Source of the DNA: Mucilaginibacter psychrotolerans
Lineage (GTDB): Bacteria > Bacteroidota > Bacteroidia > Sphingobacteriales > Sphingobacteriaceae
Assembly: GCF_004519315.1 (NCBI RefSeq)
Contig: NZ_SOZE01000022.1
Coordinates: 1-64,000 of the forward strand
Direction: 5' to 3'
DNA: 64,000 bases
Of the stretch, positions 16,195 to 24,682 are shown one piece after another (the first letter of the stretch is position 1; each line of letters starts with the position of its first letter). A program made the position numbers and the translations under genes. The notes under the pieces are model-generated. The model made no database searches. It had not been told where the DNA came from and worked only from the letters and a program-made list of their open reading frames with translations.

Positions 16195-16294
16195 GTTAGA
16201 AAAGTTAAAAGGAGTTGGAAAGGTTACTAAGCGTAAAAATGGCCTCAACTTCTCCAACCTTTTTAACTTCTCTAACCCTTCCAACTTTTCTAAC
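16195..16294. repeat. GTTAGAAAAGTT inverted repeat
   Basis: GTTAGAAAAGTT (16195-16206) pairs perfectly with AACTTTTCTAAC (16283-16294). Between them, the related unit AAGTTAGAGAAG/CTTCTCTAAC is repeated imperfectly. It sits between the cupin and GNAT genes, and the apparent N-terminal extension of the GNAT ORF is only this repeat read as protein. Confidence 0.7.
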
Positions 16295-16307
16295 CTCTCC
16301 ATCATTT

Positions 16308-16817
16308 ATGAACATAACTAGAGCTACCGTTGCCGATATACCCGAACTTACTGCACTCATTAACTCTGCCTACCGCGGCGAGGCTTCTTTTAAGGGCTGG
16401 ACCACCGAAGCGGGTATGATAGATGGACAGCGCATAGGCACTGCCGATCTGGAAGAACAATTTGCCGACCCGGATGCCGCCATCTTAAAACATACCGAAG
16501 CCGATGGCAGTATTACCGGCTGCGTTTACCTCAAAAAACAGGGCGACAAAATATATCTGGGTATGCTTAGCGTGTCGCCGCTTTTGCAGGCCAAAGGCAT
16601 CGGTCGTAAACTGCTCGAAGCCGGCGAAATCTACGCCCGCGAAGCAGGTTTCCACACGGTGGTGATGACGGTTATTACTTTACGCGAAGAACTGTTAGCC
16701 TGGTACGAACGGCGCGGATACCACAAAACCGGCGAAATAGTGCCGTTGGATATCCCCGAGAACTTTGGTGTACTGAAGCAGCCGTTGGATATGTATAAAT
16801 TGGAGAAGAAAGTGTAG
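16308..16817 (+). CDS. GNAT family N-acetyltransferase
   Basis: This 169-residue protein has the GNAT fold, starting with MNITRATVADIPELTALINSAY. The acetyl-CoA binding motif A is LGMLSVSPLLQAKGIGRKLLE. I choose ATG 16308; the open frame extends to 16215, but that part is repeat-derived. The substrate is unknown. Confidence 0.88.
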   Translation: MNITRATVADIPELTALINSAYRGEASFKGWTTEAGMIDGQRIGTADLEEQFADPDAAILKHTEADGSITGCVYLKKQGDKIYLGMLSVSPLLQAKGIGRKLLEAGEIYAREAGFHTVVMTVITLREELLAWYERRGYHKTGEIVPLDIPENFGVLKQPLDMYKLEKKV

Positions 16818-16847
16818 AAAGCACTTTCTGACTTATGCTCTCCGCCG

Positions 16848-16942
16848 CGTCATTGCGAGGCACGAAGCAATCTCCCGATTAGCAGAGCGACCTGCAAAGT
16901 GACTTGTCCTCCGCAGAGATTGCTTCGTTCCTTATAATGACG
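16848..16942. repeat. palindromic repeat, family A copy 3
   Basis: CGTCATTGCGAGG with the inner arm GAAGCAATCTC pairs with GAGATTGCTTC and the distal end CCTTATAATGACG. It is the shortest and most typical copy. A solitary right-end half-site CTCGCAATGACG occurs 80 bases on, at 17021-17032. Confidence 0.85.
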
Positions 16943-17127
16943 TGGTTTTAAGTTATTGATTATCAGTATACATTTTTACGCGTCATAACCTTTTTTTTCA
17001 GGGTTACCCCCTGATGGATACTCGCAATGACGATGTGGTTAATAGGAACACCTAAATTTTTCAAAATTTTAACATCCCATGCAACCTATTGCCAAAAAAT
17101 GCATCTCATGTATTACAAGGCGCAGGC

Positions 17128-17487
17128 ATGGAGCAAATACACCCACAGTTAAGAGATTTTATTATTGATTACTGTCGCAAGTATAAGGTGCAGCGTGTGA
17201 ACCTTGATGACCTTTCGCCAAACACCAGCATCGATCTCGACCTGGATATCTTCGATATAGAAATAGACCTTTTTATTGATGAATTTGCCGAACATTTTAA
17301 GATTGACGCTTCCCGTTTTACCTGGTACAAATACGGCTACCCTACCGGCTCTAACAAGGTAAACATGCTCAAAATGCTTTTTGGCTACAAACGCCCATGG
17401 GTAAAGCAGCTTGCCGAACGCTGGTACACGCCTAAACTGCGCGTGCACACCCTACAATCAGCCTTGAAAACAGGAAAGTTAGTGTAA
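17128..17487 (+). CDS. DUF1493-like acidic protein
   Basis: This is a 119-residue protein from ATG 17128; a TTG at 17089 would add 13 residues. It contains an acidic stretch (SIDLDLDIFDIEIDLFIDEFAEHF) and the pattern FKIDASRFTWYKYGYP, which resembles the acyl-carrier-like DUF1493 family. No phosphopantetheine serine motif is evident. It has no operon partner. The family call is moderate and the function unknown. Confidence 0.6.
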   Translation: MEQIHPQLRDFIIDYCRKYKVQRVNLDDLSPNTSIDLDLDIFDIEIDLFIDEFAEHFKIDASRFTWYKYGYPTGSNKVNMLKMLFGYKRPWVKQLAERWYTPKLRVHTLQSALKTGKLV

Positions 17488-17489
17488 AA

Positions 17490-18047
17490 CTATCCTATTC
17501 GCTTCGCCTCTTCGCTTGCCTTTATCAAATTTTCTAACCTGCTTAATTGAGTTTTTTCCTGTTTGGCACTCATAACGCGGTGCTGTGATAGCTTTTTATA
17601 CCAGGGTGCCTGCGACTGGAAAAACGCCCAGGCTTTTTCATTGGCTTTGAATTGCTTTTCGTAAGCGACTGAGAAGGGTATTTCGTCTTTTTCGAAACTG
17701 TAGATGGCCGAGCGTTTTTCCTCGCGGAGCGCGTAGGCGGCTATGCCTGCAGGTTGCATCAGTCCTTTCTCCGTAAGCTCTGCTATCTTTTTGATATTAA
17801 CAGCGCTCCAGATGCTTTTAGGCTTGCGCGGGGTAAAGCGGATGCTGTAGCTATCTTCATTGATATTTTTGCGCACACCGTCTATCCAGCCGAAGCACAA
17901 CGCCTGATCTACCGACTGCGGCCAGGTGATGCTGGGTTTACCACTGTTGGTTATATAAAAACCAACAAGCAACTCCGCCTGTGTGGCATGGTTATGCTGC
18001 AGCCAATACCTGAATTCTTCCTGCGTTGCAAAAAAGGTTGCTTCCAT
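17490..18047 (-). CDS. YdeI/OmpD-associated family protein
   Basis: This 185-residue soluble protein has the family hallmarks: a WPQSVDQALCFGWIDGVRK block, FTPRKPKSIWSAVNIKKI, and a helical C-terminus with FFQSQAPWYKK. Members are annotated as YdeI-like or bacteriocin-protection proteins, without a well-defined biochemical role. The start at 18047 gives the expected N-terminus. It ends two bases from the convergent DUF1493-like gene. Confidence 0.82.
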   Translation of the reverse strand: MEATFFATQEEFRYWLQHNHATQAELLVGFYITNSGKPSITWPQSVDQALCFGWIDGVRKNINEDSYSIRFTPRKPKSIWSAVNIKKIAELTEKGLMQPAGIAAYALREEKRSAIYSFEKDEIPFSVAYEKQFKANEKAWAFFQSQAPWYKKLSQHRVMSAKQEKTQLSRLENLIKASEEAKRIG

Positions 18048-18071
18048 GCAGGCTAATATACAAAGGCCCTG

Positions 18072-18281
18072 CTATTTTTTTGCGGTAACTACTATAACAA
18101 TACCGCCAACCAGCAAAATACCACCAAGATATGGCGGCCAGTTTACGTTTTTTTGCCTATCGGCCGATATTTGAATGGGGCCTGCATCTACTATCTTTTC
18201 TTTTTTGGTATAGGTGAAGCCTGTCCATATCAGCATAACTGCGCCGACGATAATGAGTACGATTCCGATTGTCCTGTTCAT
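18072..18281 (-). CDS. small two-helix membrane protein
   Basis: This 69-residue protein has two hydrophobic helices (residues 4-24 and 50-67), separated by a charged loop with KKEKIVDAGPIQI. It is of the short DUF3185-like type found in many Bacteroidota, but I do not recognise it firmly. It may share a promoter with the downstream YdeI-like gene. Confidence 0.6.
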   Translation of the reverse strand: MNRTIGIVLIIVGAVMLIWTGFTYTKKEKIVDAGPIQISADRQKNVNWPPYLGGILLVGGIVIVVTAKK

Positions 18282-18289
18282 ATTATTGG

Positions 18290-18436
18290 GGATTACACCG
18301 ATTTGAGGATGATTGCACCGATTTTTTTCTCACCGAAGGCACCGATTTAAATGATTGCACCGATTGATTTGACTTTCACCGACATCACCGATTTTTTGTT
18401 CACCGATTGCACTGATTATAATGATTGCACCGATGG
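18290..18436. repeat. CACCGATT degenerate array 1, family B
   Basis: CACCGAT(T) recurs about eight times with spacers of 6-20 bases, often as ATTGCACCGATT. It forms most of the 442-base gap between two small genes. A weak 79-codon ORF begins in the array and is not credible. A second array lies at 29958-30065. Confidence 0.75.
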
Positions 18437-18659
18437 TTGTGTGGATAATAGCAACAGGCTTTATTTTGTTTGCGATGGGCACAGAATTAAGTTCACTAAA
18501 CCCGATAGTAGCGGCACAACGTAAAGCGGATAGCGGGATTGGCGGAACAGACGGGATGCGGGTAGTGCTTTACGTGTGGAAATTGAAAAGAATTCTTAGC
18601 CAAAAAGCTATACAGAATTTTCCGGCAAATCAAAGCACGGCAGCGATTGAGAGTGGTTA

Positions 18660-18712
18660 GGCGTTGAGCCTACCTGTCCTGTGGGGTTCTGAAACAAGTT
18701 CAGAATGACGTT
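18660..18712. repeat. short inverted repeat TTCTGAA-acaag-TTCAGAA
   Basis: The sequence GGGGTTCTGAAACAAGTTCAGAATGACG contains the inverted arms TTCTGAA and TTCAGAA, ending in a GACG similar to family A. It lies just past the stop of the zinc-ribbon-like minus-strand gene and may act as a terminator or be a repeat remnant. Confidence 0.45.
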
Positions 18713-18723
18713 TTTTTATACAT

Positions 18724-18957
18724 CTATCTATCCCCGCCCATTGCTTTAAGGTCGTAATCGTTCTCGTAAAGCTCGGTGTTGTGGATGTTCCAGTCTTCGA
18801 TATCGATAATGCCGGGGACGGTTTGGTAATGGCTATCATCATTAGGGCATTTCACTACGTAACCCTCTATTCCTGCATGCGCTATGATGGGCCGTGCACC
18901 ACAATTGCGGCAGCGTTTACAAAAAACCGTGTTAGGAATGTTTACGTAGCCATTCAT
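18724..18957 (-). CDS. small zinc-ribbon-like protein (Lar-type?)
   Basis: This 77-residue protein has a CRRCRNCG-like knuckle (FCKRCRNCGARP) near residue 17 and a further cysteine in YVVKCPNDDSHY. This resembles the Lar restriction-alleviation zinc ribbon, but a clean second CxxC is missing. The C-terminus is acidic. The function is unknown. Confidence 0.5.
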   Translation of the reverse strand: MNGYVNIPNTVFCKRCRNCGARPIIAHAGIEGYVVKCPNDDSHYQTVPGIIDIEDWNIHNTELYENDYDLKAMGGDR

Positions 18958-19028
18958 ATTTAATTATACGCAAAAATTATTCCATGGGGTTGTGTGCCAT
19001 AGAAAATAAATGTCAATAGAAATGTTAT

Positions 19029-19502
19029 TTACTTAGCGTCGTTGATTTCTATGAGGTAACCGTCGGGGTCGTTGATATAAATTTGGTTCACGCCATCAAC
19101 CCGGTGCTCGGTTTTACCGGGCAAGCCCTTCCAATTGGTGTAGGGTATATTCATGCTGTTTAGGCGTTCGATAAAAGCCGGGATAGATGGTACACTGAAG
19201 CACAGATGCACACCGCGGGGGTAATCGGCCTTGGGGCAATTGGCTTGTATAATGTGCATCTGCAGGTTAGGGCCAATGCTGTACCAGGTATGCACCGTAT
19301 CCTGGAATGGGTTGGGGATAATCTTCAGCTGCAGTACGGTAGTATAAAATTTGTTGCTCACCTTAAGGTTGGCACTGCAAAGCGCAGCATGATTAAAAGT
19401 GGCTTGCGCTTTTGCCATAAATGGCAGGCAAAACAATACACCTATTAATGCGGACTTAAATACGCTTGCTTTTAAGGTTTCTTTCTGGTGAGATACAGAC
19501 AT
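19029..19502 (-). CDS. exported VOC-superfamily (glyoxalase-like) protein
   Basis: This is a 157-residue protein from ATG 19502, with a signal peptide (VFKSALIGVLFCLPFMAKAQ). A single vicinal-oxygen-chelate domain follows: FNHAALCSANLKVSNKFYTTVL, QMHIIQANCPKADYPRGVHLCF and a YINDPDGYLIEIND ending. The last segment carries the conserved metal-ligand Glu. The longer ORF from 19586 would hide the signal peptide. It may be a periplasmic dioxygenase-like or glyoxalase-like enzyme. Confidence 0.8.
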   Translation of the reverse strand: MSVSHQKETLKASVFKSALIGVLFCLPFMAKAQATFNHAALCSANLKVSNKFYTTVLQLKIIPNPFQDTVHTWYSIGPNLQMHIIQANCPKADYPRGVHLCFSVPSIPAFIERLNSMNIPYTNWKGLPGKTEHRVDGVNQIYINDPDGYLIEINDAK

Positions 19503-19713
19503 TATAGTAAACTGGTTTATGCCATAAATATACACGCAGGCCATACCATCTCCTAATTTTATTTGTAACAAATGCATGTGGCGCACGGCATCTATTCAGG
19601 CGCCAAAACACAATGTAACTTTTGTGTGATACGGTTCCTACGGACTAAACTTTGCTTTACGGCCTTAGTTTAACTACTAAAGAAACAGTAATTGACACTA
19701 AATTATAGACACC

Positions 19714-19905
19714 ATGAAAAAGGAAATGATAAAGATACTGGCCCTGTTGTTCTTGGGCGTAGGCGCATTATCGGGCTGCGCAATAGATAACGACCGGTAC
19801 CATAACCGACATCGTAATGACCGCCACCGTGATCATGACGACCATAACGGCTATCACAATAATGATAACCATTACGGCCACAACAATAATTACTACGGTA
19901 ACTAA
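19714..19905 (+). CDS. small His/Asn-rich lipoprotein
   Basis: This 63-residue protein has a type II signal peptide with lipobox LSGC at about residues 19-22. The mature part is almost only His, Asn, Asp, Arg and Tyr (RYHNRHRNDRHRDHDDHNGY and onward). It could bind transition metals at the envelope. It lies 47 bases before the Tyr/Arg-rich secreted protein gene and is probably cotranscribed. The function is unproven. Confidence 0.7.
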   Translation: MKKEMIKILALLFLGVGALSGCAIDNDRYHNRHRNDRHRDHDDHNGYHNNDNHYGHNNNYYGN

Positions 19906-19952
19906 TTAAAAAGCAATCAACAATTTATACAACCATTAAAATAACACCGATC

Positions 19953-20237
19953 ATGAAATATTTAAAAGTATTAGCCATAGCCATAGTAGCCCTGTTCGCC
20001 TTTGAAGGCGCTAAAGCACAAGTAGTAGTTAGCGCCCGTGTGGGCGCACCCGTACACACCCGTACTGTTTTAGTAGAAAGGCCGGCATACCGTACCCACT
20101 ACCGCCGCACGGTGGTAGCTACACGCCCTGTTTACCACAGAAATTACCGCCGCACTGTAGTGGTAGAACGCCCTGTGTACCGCAGGGCAGTTGCCTATCA
20201 CCGCCCTTACAAACGCGTTGTAGTTAGGCGTTATTAA
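19953..20237 (+). CDS. small secreted Arg/Tyr/Val-rich repeat protein
   Basis: This 94-residue protein has a signal peptide ending KAQ. The mature region repeats a unit like RRTVVxxRPVYHRNY three to four times and is strongly basic. It is similar in plan to the protein at 12923-13240. It may be an envelope structural protein; I do not recognise a named family. Confidence 0.72.
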   Translation: MKYLKVLAIAIVALFAFEGAKAQVVVSARVGAPVHTRTVLVERPAYRTHYRRTVVATRPVYHRNYRRTVVVERPVYRRAVAYHRPYKRVVVRRY

Positions 20238-20266
20238 TAGCTTAACACCTTTTCCTCTTATAAGGC

Positions 20267-20299
20267 AAATGGCCCTGTGGTTAATCCTCAGGGCCATTT
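20267..20299. terminator. bidirectional terminator
   Basis: AAATGGCCCTG pairs perfectly with CAGGGCCATTT around an 11-base loop, with T-rich sequence on the right. It separates the convergent plus-strand gene ending at 20237 and the GH16 gene ending at 20304. Confidence 0.8.
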
Positions 20300-20303
20300 G
20301 ATT

Positions 20304-21152
20304 TTATTTGGTTACCAGCACCCAATCTACCAATACTTTAGCATCCCCGGCTTTTATTTTGTCTACCGTAGATTGTGTTATGCCGAAGTAGGGTTTGTCG
20401 GCTTTATTTACCGAGTGTGGGAAGCCGCCGCCCAGTGCAAAATTGAGGATGATGAATTTAGGCGTATCAAACACCCATCGGCCATATTTTTCTACCATAG
20501 CTTTCGTTATGGTATAGGTTACCTTGCCATCTACCTTAAAAGTTAGGCTCTTGGCGGTCCAATCAACCGTGTACACGTGCCATTGCGTAACGTCTATACC
20601 TTTAGGGAAAGGGTTACGGTGTACCAGTGGTGTGTTACCAAAATAACCCGGCCCGTGCAGGGCGTTGCTGGTCCAGCTGCCGTCGCCAACAGTTTCCATA
20701 ATATCAACTTCGCCGCACTCAGGCCATTCTCCACTACCTAATAGCCAAAATGCCGGCCATAAGCCGCCGCCTGCGGGTATCTTCATCCGGGCAGAAAAAG
20801 TACCATAGGTAAACATCATCTTGTCGCGGGTGTTTATCCGGCCTGAAACGAAATCGTATTTATTATGCTCTTTACTGGTATGGCCAGGTTTGTAAACGGC
20901 CTTTAAAATCAATGCACCGCTTTTTGCGCCTTCAGCTTTGCCGTTAATCATATAGATGGTACCGACCGAATCGACATAGGCTTGCTGCTCTTCGTTTACG
21001 GTGTTACCCGTAACTTCCACATTCCATTTGCTGCGGTTGAGGGTTTTGGCATTAAAATCTTCAAAAAAGAGGGTGTCTTTTTGGGTTTGCTGCGCAATGG
21101 CAGCGGTGGAAGCGAGTAATAAAACAGCGATGGTGAGCGTACGTGAGATCAT
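20304..21152 (-). CDS. glycoside hydrolase family 16 protein
   Basis: This is a secreted beta-glucanase-like enzyme of 282 residues with a signal peptide (ending AIAQ). The GH16 catalytic motif ExDxxE is present as GEVDIMETVG, with the first Glu as nucleophile and the last as acid/base. The jelly-roll core shows FWLLGSGEWPE and WHVYTVDWTAKSLTFKVDG. It probably cleaves beta-1,3 or mixed-linkage glucans such as laminarin in the periplasm or outside the cell. It is a single gene, not in a polysaccharide utilisation locus. Confidence 0.92.
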   Translation of the reverse strand: MISRTLTIAVLLLASTAAIAQQTQKDTLFFEDFNAKTLNRSKWNVEVTGNTVNEEQQAYVDSVGTIYMINGKAEGAKSGALILKAVYKPGHTSKEHNKYDFVSGRINTRDKMMFTYGTFSARMKIPAGGGLWPAFWLLGSGEWPECGEVDIMETVGDGSWTSNALHGPGYFGNTPLVHRNPFPKGIDVTQWHVYTVDWTAKSLTFKVDGKVTYTITKAMVEKYGRWVFDTPKFIILNFALGGGFPHSVNKADKPYFGITQSTVDKIKAGDAKVLVDWVLVTK

Positions 21153-21265
21153 TGAGAGAAATTTTAGTTGAGGCTTTAAAAATAGTTATTTAGCGCAATA
21201 GCCCCTCATTTTTTACGCCCTATTTCCCTTAGCTTGTTTATCTTGCGCACTTACCTGTTACTACC

Positions 21266-22531
21266 ATGCATAAAGGCGGCTTTTTAAATGTATTTCTGAT
21301 AATTGCGGCCCTCACGCTGCTGATGGATTGGTACGTGATTATCGGCCTGCGTACGCTCACGGCAAAATGGCCATCGAGGCCCCGGCGATTGATTGTGCTT
21401 TGGGGCTATGCAGTTATCTCCGTAGGCGTAACGGTGGTTTTTATGGCGGGATTCGGTAGTTACAGCACTTCGCGCGGAATGACACCCTACCACGAGTGGA
21501 CGCTGAGCCTGCTGCTAACTTTTTTTGTTACCAAACTGGTTTTCATCATCGCAATTTCTCTGGGCGATCTGGGCCGTTTCTTATACGGCATAAGCGATAA
21601 TATCCTGCACGATAAACCCAAAGAGCAGCCCTTTTTCCCTGAGCAGCGCAAGTTTATTGTACAGGTGGGTTTGATATTGGCCGCCATACCTTTCAGCGGG
21701 TTCCTTTATGCCATGATACGCGGCAAGTACGATTATAAGGTACACCGCACTACCATTTATTACGATGAATTACCAGAGGCCTTCGATGGCTTCACCATTA
21801 CCCAGCTATCGGATATTCATTCGGGGAGCTTTGATAACGTAACAGCTATGCAGCGGGGGATTGATTTGGCGAAAGCCCAAAAATCTGACCTGTTTGTGTT
21901 TACCGGCGATCTGGTGAACAACGCCGCCTGGGAAATCGAACAATATATCGATAGGTTCGGCCAGCTAAAGGCCCCCTACGGGCAGTTCTCTATATTGGGG
22001 AATCATGATTATGGTGATTATATCCCCTGGGATAGTCCCGAAGAAAAAGCCGCCAACCTGCAAAAGCTGAAGCGCCACCACGCCGAGCTGGGGTACCGCC
22101 TGCTCCTTAACGAAAACGTGGAGATAGAAAAAAACGGGCAAAAGATAAGCCTCATCGGCGTAGAAAACTGGGGCAAGGGCTTCATCCAACTGGGCGACCT
22201 CGACAAAGCCTTGCACGGCGTTGCTCAAGATACGTTCAAGATACTCCTCTCCCACGACCCTACCCACTGGGAAGAAAAAGTGCGCTATCACCCTACCGAT
22301 ATCCACCTCACCTTATCAGGGCATACACATGGCGCGCAGTTCGGCATAGAAACCGCGGGCATCAGATGGAGCCCTGTAAAATACCGATACCTGGATTGGG
22401 CCGGCCTAATCAACCATAAAAACCGTTACTTATATGTAAACAGGGGCTTTGGCTTTTTGGCGTTCTCGGGCAGGCTGGGGATTTGGCCGGAGGTTACGGT
22501 GATAACGTTGAAGAGGAAGATTTCGGCTTAG
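21266..22531 (+). CDS. membrane-anchored metallophosphoesterase
   Basis: This 421-residue protein has about four N-terminal hydrophobic segments (residues 1-150) and then a calcineurin-like phosphoesterase domain. All metal motifs are there: QLSDIHSG, FTGDLVNN, LGNHDYGD, LSHDPTHW and SGHTHGAQFG. It belongs to the YkuE/YaeI-like group, which may hydrolyse lipid-linked or UDP-sugar phosphates. The domain faces the periplasm or cytoplasm depending on topology, which I cannot fix. It is a single gene. Confidence 0.9.
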   Translation: MHKGGFLNVFLIIAALTLLMDWYVIIGLRTLTAKWPSRPRRLIVLWGYAVISVGVTVVFMAGFGSYSTSRGMTPYHEWTLSLLLTFFVTKLVFIIAISLGDLGRFLYGISDNILHDKPKEQPFFPEQRKFIVQVGLILAAIPFSGFLYAMIRGKYDYKVHRTTIYYDELPEAFDGFTITQLSDIHSGSFDNVTAMQRGIDLAKAQKSDLFVFTGDLVNNAAWEIEQYIDRFGQLKAPYGQFSILGNHDYGDYIPWDSPEEKAANLQKLKRHHAELGYRLLLNENVEIEKNGQKISLIGVENWGKGFIQLGDLDKALHGVAQDTFKILLSHDPTHWEEKVRYHPTDIHLTLSGHTHGAQFGIETAGIRWSPVKYRYLDWAGLINHKNRYLYVNRGFGFLAFSGRLGIWPEVTVITLKRKISA

Positions 22532-22557
22532 CAGGTGATGACAAGCCTGAAAAACTA

Positions 22558-22682
22558 TGTCGTTGCGAGCCAGGGTAGTGCAGGGAAAGGAGCGGCGAAG
22601 CAATCTCCTCACCTGCGAACTGTAACGCAGTGACGAGATTGCTTCGTCGCGCAGGCTTCCCACAGGCCGCCTCGCAATGACA
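22558..22682. repeat. palindromic repeat, family A copy 4
   Basis: TGTCGTTGCGAG (22558-22569) pairs with CTCGCAATGACA (22671-22682). The inner arms GAAGCAATCTC and GAGATTGCTTC are identical to copy 3. The middle differs, which suggests that the ends are conserved for a reason. Confidence 0.85.
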
Positions 22683-22732
22683 AATTAGTTAATTGGCTCA
22701 AACAAAATCACCATGCCGACCCTTATTTCTTT

Positions 22733-22942
22733 ATGGAAAAGAAGAAAATAGGTACCGGCAAGAGCCAGCCCACCCATAGCAACAACCATAACGCATTGGA
22801 AGTAATGAAGCCGTTCCTGCACTTCGGCGTAAAGGCTATATCGGTTATCGGCGCGGCGCTGGTTACCATCGTGCGTAATATCCCCAAGCCGGAGGCTGAT
22901 AAACCAAAGAATAAAAAAGACGGAAGGATAATTAAAATATAA
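22733..22942 (+). CDS. small single-helix membrane protein
   Basis: This 69-residue protein has a basic N-terminus, one hydrophobic helix (HFGVKAISVIGAALVTIV, about 31-48) and a Lys-rich tail. It has no recognised domain. Codon use looks natural, and it is the only open frame in the gap, so it is probably real. Confidence 0.5.
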   Translation: MEKKKIGTGKSQPTHSNNHNALEVMKPFLHFGVKAISVIGAALVTIVRNIPKPEADKPKNKKDGRIIKI

Positions 22943-23011
22943 GTGATTTCGGAGTTCGGATTTTCGATTTCGGATTTATCAGATGATCTTTTTTGCTATC
23001 GACTATGGACT

Positions 23012-24022
23012 CTAACTAAGCCACTTCCCAAACTCGTAGTACTTCTCTATTTTAATACCCAGTTTGCTTCCGGGTTTGTATTTAGCGCGGTTGTAATTGA
23101 TAACGCGTAAGGATACCTCGTCGCGCTCTATCACCAACTCTTCGTAAAAGCCCTTGAACAGCACCTGCTTTACCGTCCATTTTTTTGTGCCGATACCGCC
23201 GATGGCAATATGCTCGGCATAAATAACCACCGTTCCGCGTTTAGATTTTATCCCGCAAACCGCCGCCTGGGCTGCGGTAAGTTCGCTGCAGTTCACCAGT
23301 ATTTTGGCGGTGTATAAAAGCTTAGGCGAGTGGTAAAGCTTTTCGGGCGATCCTTGCTCAACTATCTCACCCTCTTTTATTACAATAAGTTCATCGGCCA
23401 TGCTTAGCAGCTCGGCCGGGTCGTGCGATACCAGTATTACGGTTACGCCCCATTCTTTTACAATCTGGCGGATATCGTGTTGCAAATCATCGCGGTAATT
23501 GGCATCCACCTGGTTAAAAGGCTCATCGAGCATCAGCACTTCGGGGCGGTTTATCAGGGCTTTGGCAATGGTAACGCGCTGCTTTTCGCCACCGCTCAAC
23601 TTGCCGAAGGCCTGTTCTTTTAAGCCGTATATGCCCAATAAATTAAGGGCCTGGGTGGTTTTCTGCACCTGGTAGTTTATATCGCCGGTAGGCAGGCCCG
23701 CGCAAACGTTCTCCCAAATCGACGCACCCATATCCATGTCGCGGTTATCCTGGCTCACCATGGTAATGGCTGCGTGCTGGGCGGTGAGGCCATTGCTGCG
23801 CAAGGGCAAAGCCTGCGAATGGAAGAACACATCGCCAGAATCGGGCTTGATGTTCCCGCTAAGCAGCTTAAGTAATGTAGTTTTACCGCTACCGCTTTCG
23901 CCCACTATAGCTGTTATCTTCCCTTTAGGGATAAAAATGGTGATGTTGTTTACCCCGGTAGATTTATCGCCAAAAAAATTCTTGGTTATGGATATGGTTT
24001 CCAGTATCAGTTCGGCGCTCAT
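23012..24022 (-). CDS. stand-alone ABC transporter ATP-binding protein
   Basis: This 336-residue protein has one complete nucleotide-binding domain: Walker A GESGSGKTT (about 36-44), Q-loop MVSQDN, signature LSGGEKQR, Walker B VLMLDEP and H-loop VSHDP. The C-terminal 100 residues resemble a TOBE-like regulatory domain as in CysA/PotA-type importers. No permease or binding protein gene is nearby, so its transporter partner must be encoded elsewhere. Confidence 0.88.
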   Translation of the reverse strand: MSAELILETISITKNFFGDKSTGVNNITIFIPKGKITAIVGESGSGKTTLLKLLSGNIKPDSGDVFFHSQALPLRSNGLTAQHAAITMVSQDNRDMDMGASIWENVCAGLPTGDINYQVQKTTQALNLLGIYGLKEQAFGKLSGGEKQRVTIAKALINRPEVLMLDEPFNQVDANYRDDLQHDIRQIVKEWGVTVILVSHDPAELLSMADELIVIKEGEIVEQGSPEKLYHSPKLLYTAKILVNCSELTAAQAAVCGIKSKRGTVVIYAEHIAIGGIGTKKWTVKQVLFKGFYEELVIERDEVSLRVINYNRAKYKPGSKLGIKIEKYYEFGKWLS

Positions 24023-24148
24023 AAATATCTGCAGGGATTTTTCAATTCTTTCAAACCTAACCTATAAAAATTTATCGGCCAAAAAAAAGTTGAAAAGAGA
24101 AGCACCGTTCGCTTTCTTCAAAGCACCAATTTGAATGAGGCCATACCA

Positions 24149-24682
24149 TTAGGATATAATTGGGAATAGTTCTTCAAACATATCTTTGGCACGTATGAAT
24201 TTTTGGTGGACCGACTCCGATTTATTGTTAACCATTAAATACGTGCTGTTTAAAGCATCGTAATAATGTGTAAAGGTTTTGGTGCCCAGCAGCGCATACA
24301 TTACCCTACGGTAAATTATGAATCTTTTTGTTTGCGCTTTAGGTTCTTCAAATCCGCTTTCTTTGTTAATGGTATTCGCTCCGACGAATCCGAAACTTGG
24401 CAATTCGTTTTTATGGTAAATCGAAAGCATAATTTGCACGCATGTGTTAATTACTCTCGACCCTTTATGCTCGTTGGTTAGTATGTTGTATTTGTAAGGG
24501 CTTTGCTTATGCTTTTTCAAGTAAAACTTCACGACGTAAATATCCAAAGCATAACGCTCCACTTCAACCAAATAATAATTTTTTTCTGACCTGAAGTTAT
24601 AAGTAATAATTTCCTTTAGATACTTGTTAGCAAGCGGCTTAACCAGCCGTATCTGGTGAAAAGGGTAATACGAATTGAACAA
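24149..24682 (-). CDS. unrecognised protein, possibly 3' part of a split gene
   Basis: This frame of 177 codons is rich in Lys, Tyr, Asn and Ile and lower in GC than its neighbours, which suggests horizontal origin. There is no recognised domain and no membrane segment. The first possible start is a TTG directly after an in-frame TAA, and no ATG occurs before about residue 85. The same frame is open upstream for 53 codons from an ATG at 24844. It is therefore either the second of two coupled genes or the larger part of a gene broken by one nonsense codon. Confidence 0.55.
   Translation of the reverse strand: MFNSYYPFHQIRLVKPLANKYLKEIITYNFRSEKNYYLVEVERYALDIYVVKFYLKKHKQSPYKYNILTNEHKGSRVINTCVQIMLSIYHKNELPSFGFVGANTINKESGFEEPKAQTKRFIIYRRVMYALLGTKTFTHYYDALNSTYLMVNNKSESVHQKFIRAKDMFEELFPIIS

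Noticed and set aside
18421..18660. A 79-codon plus-strand ORF after the CACCGATT array
   Set aside because: It begins inside the repeat, has no ribosome binding site or recognisable domain, and shows no natural codon pattern.
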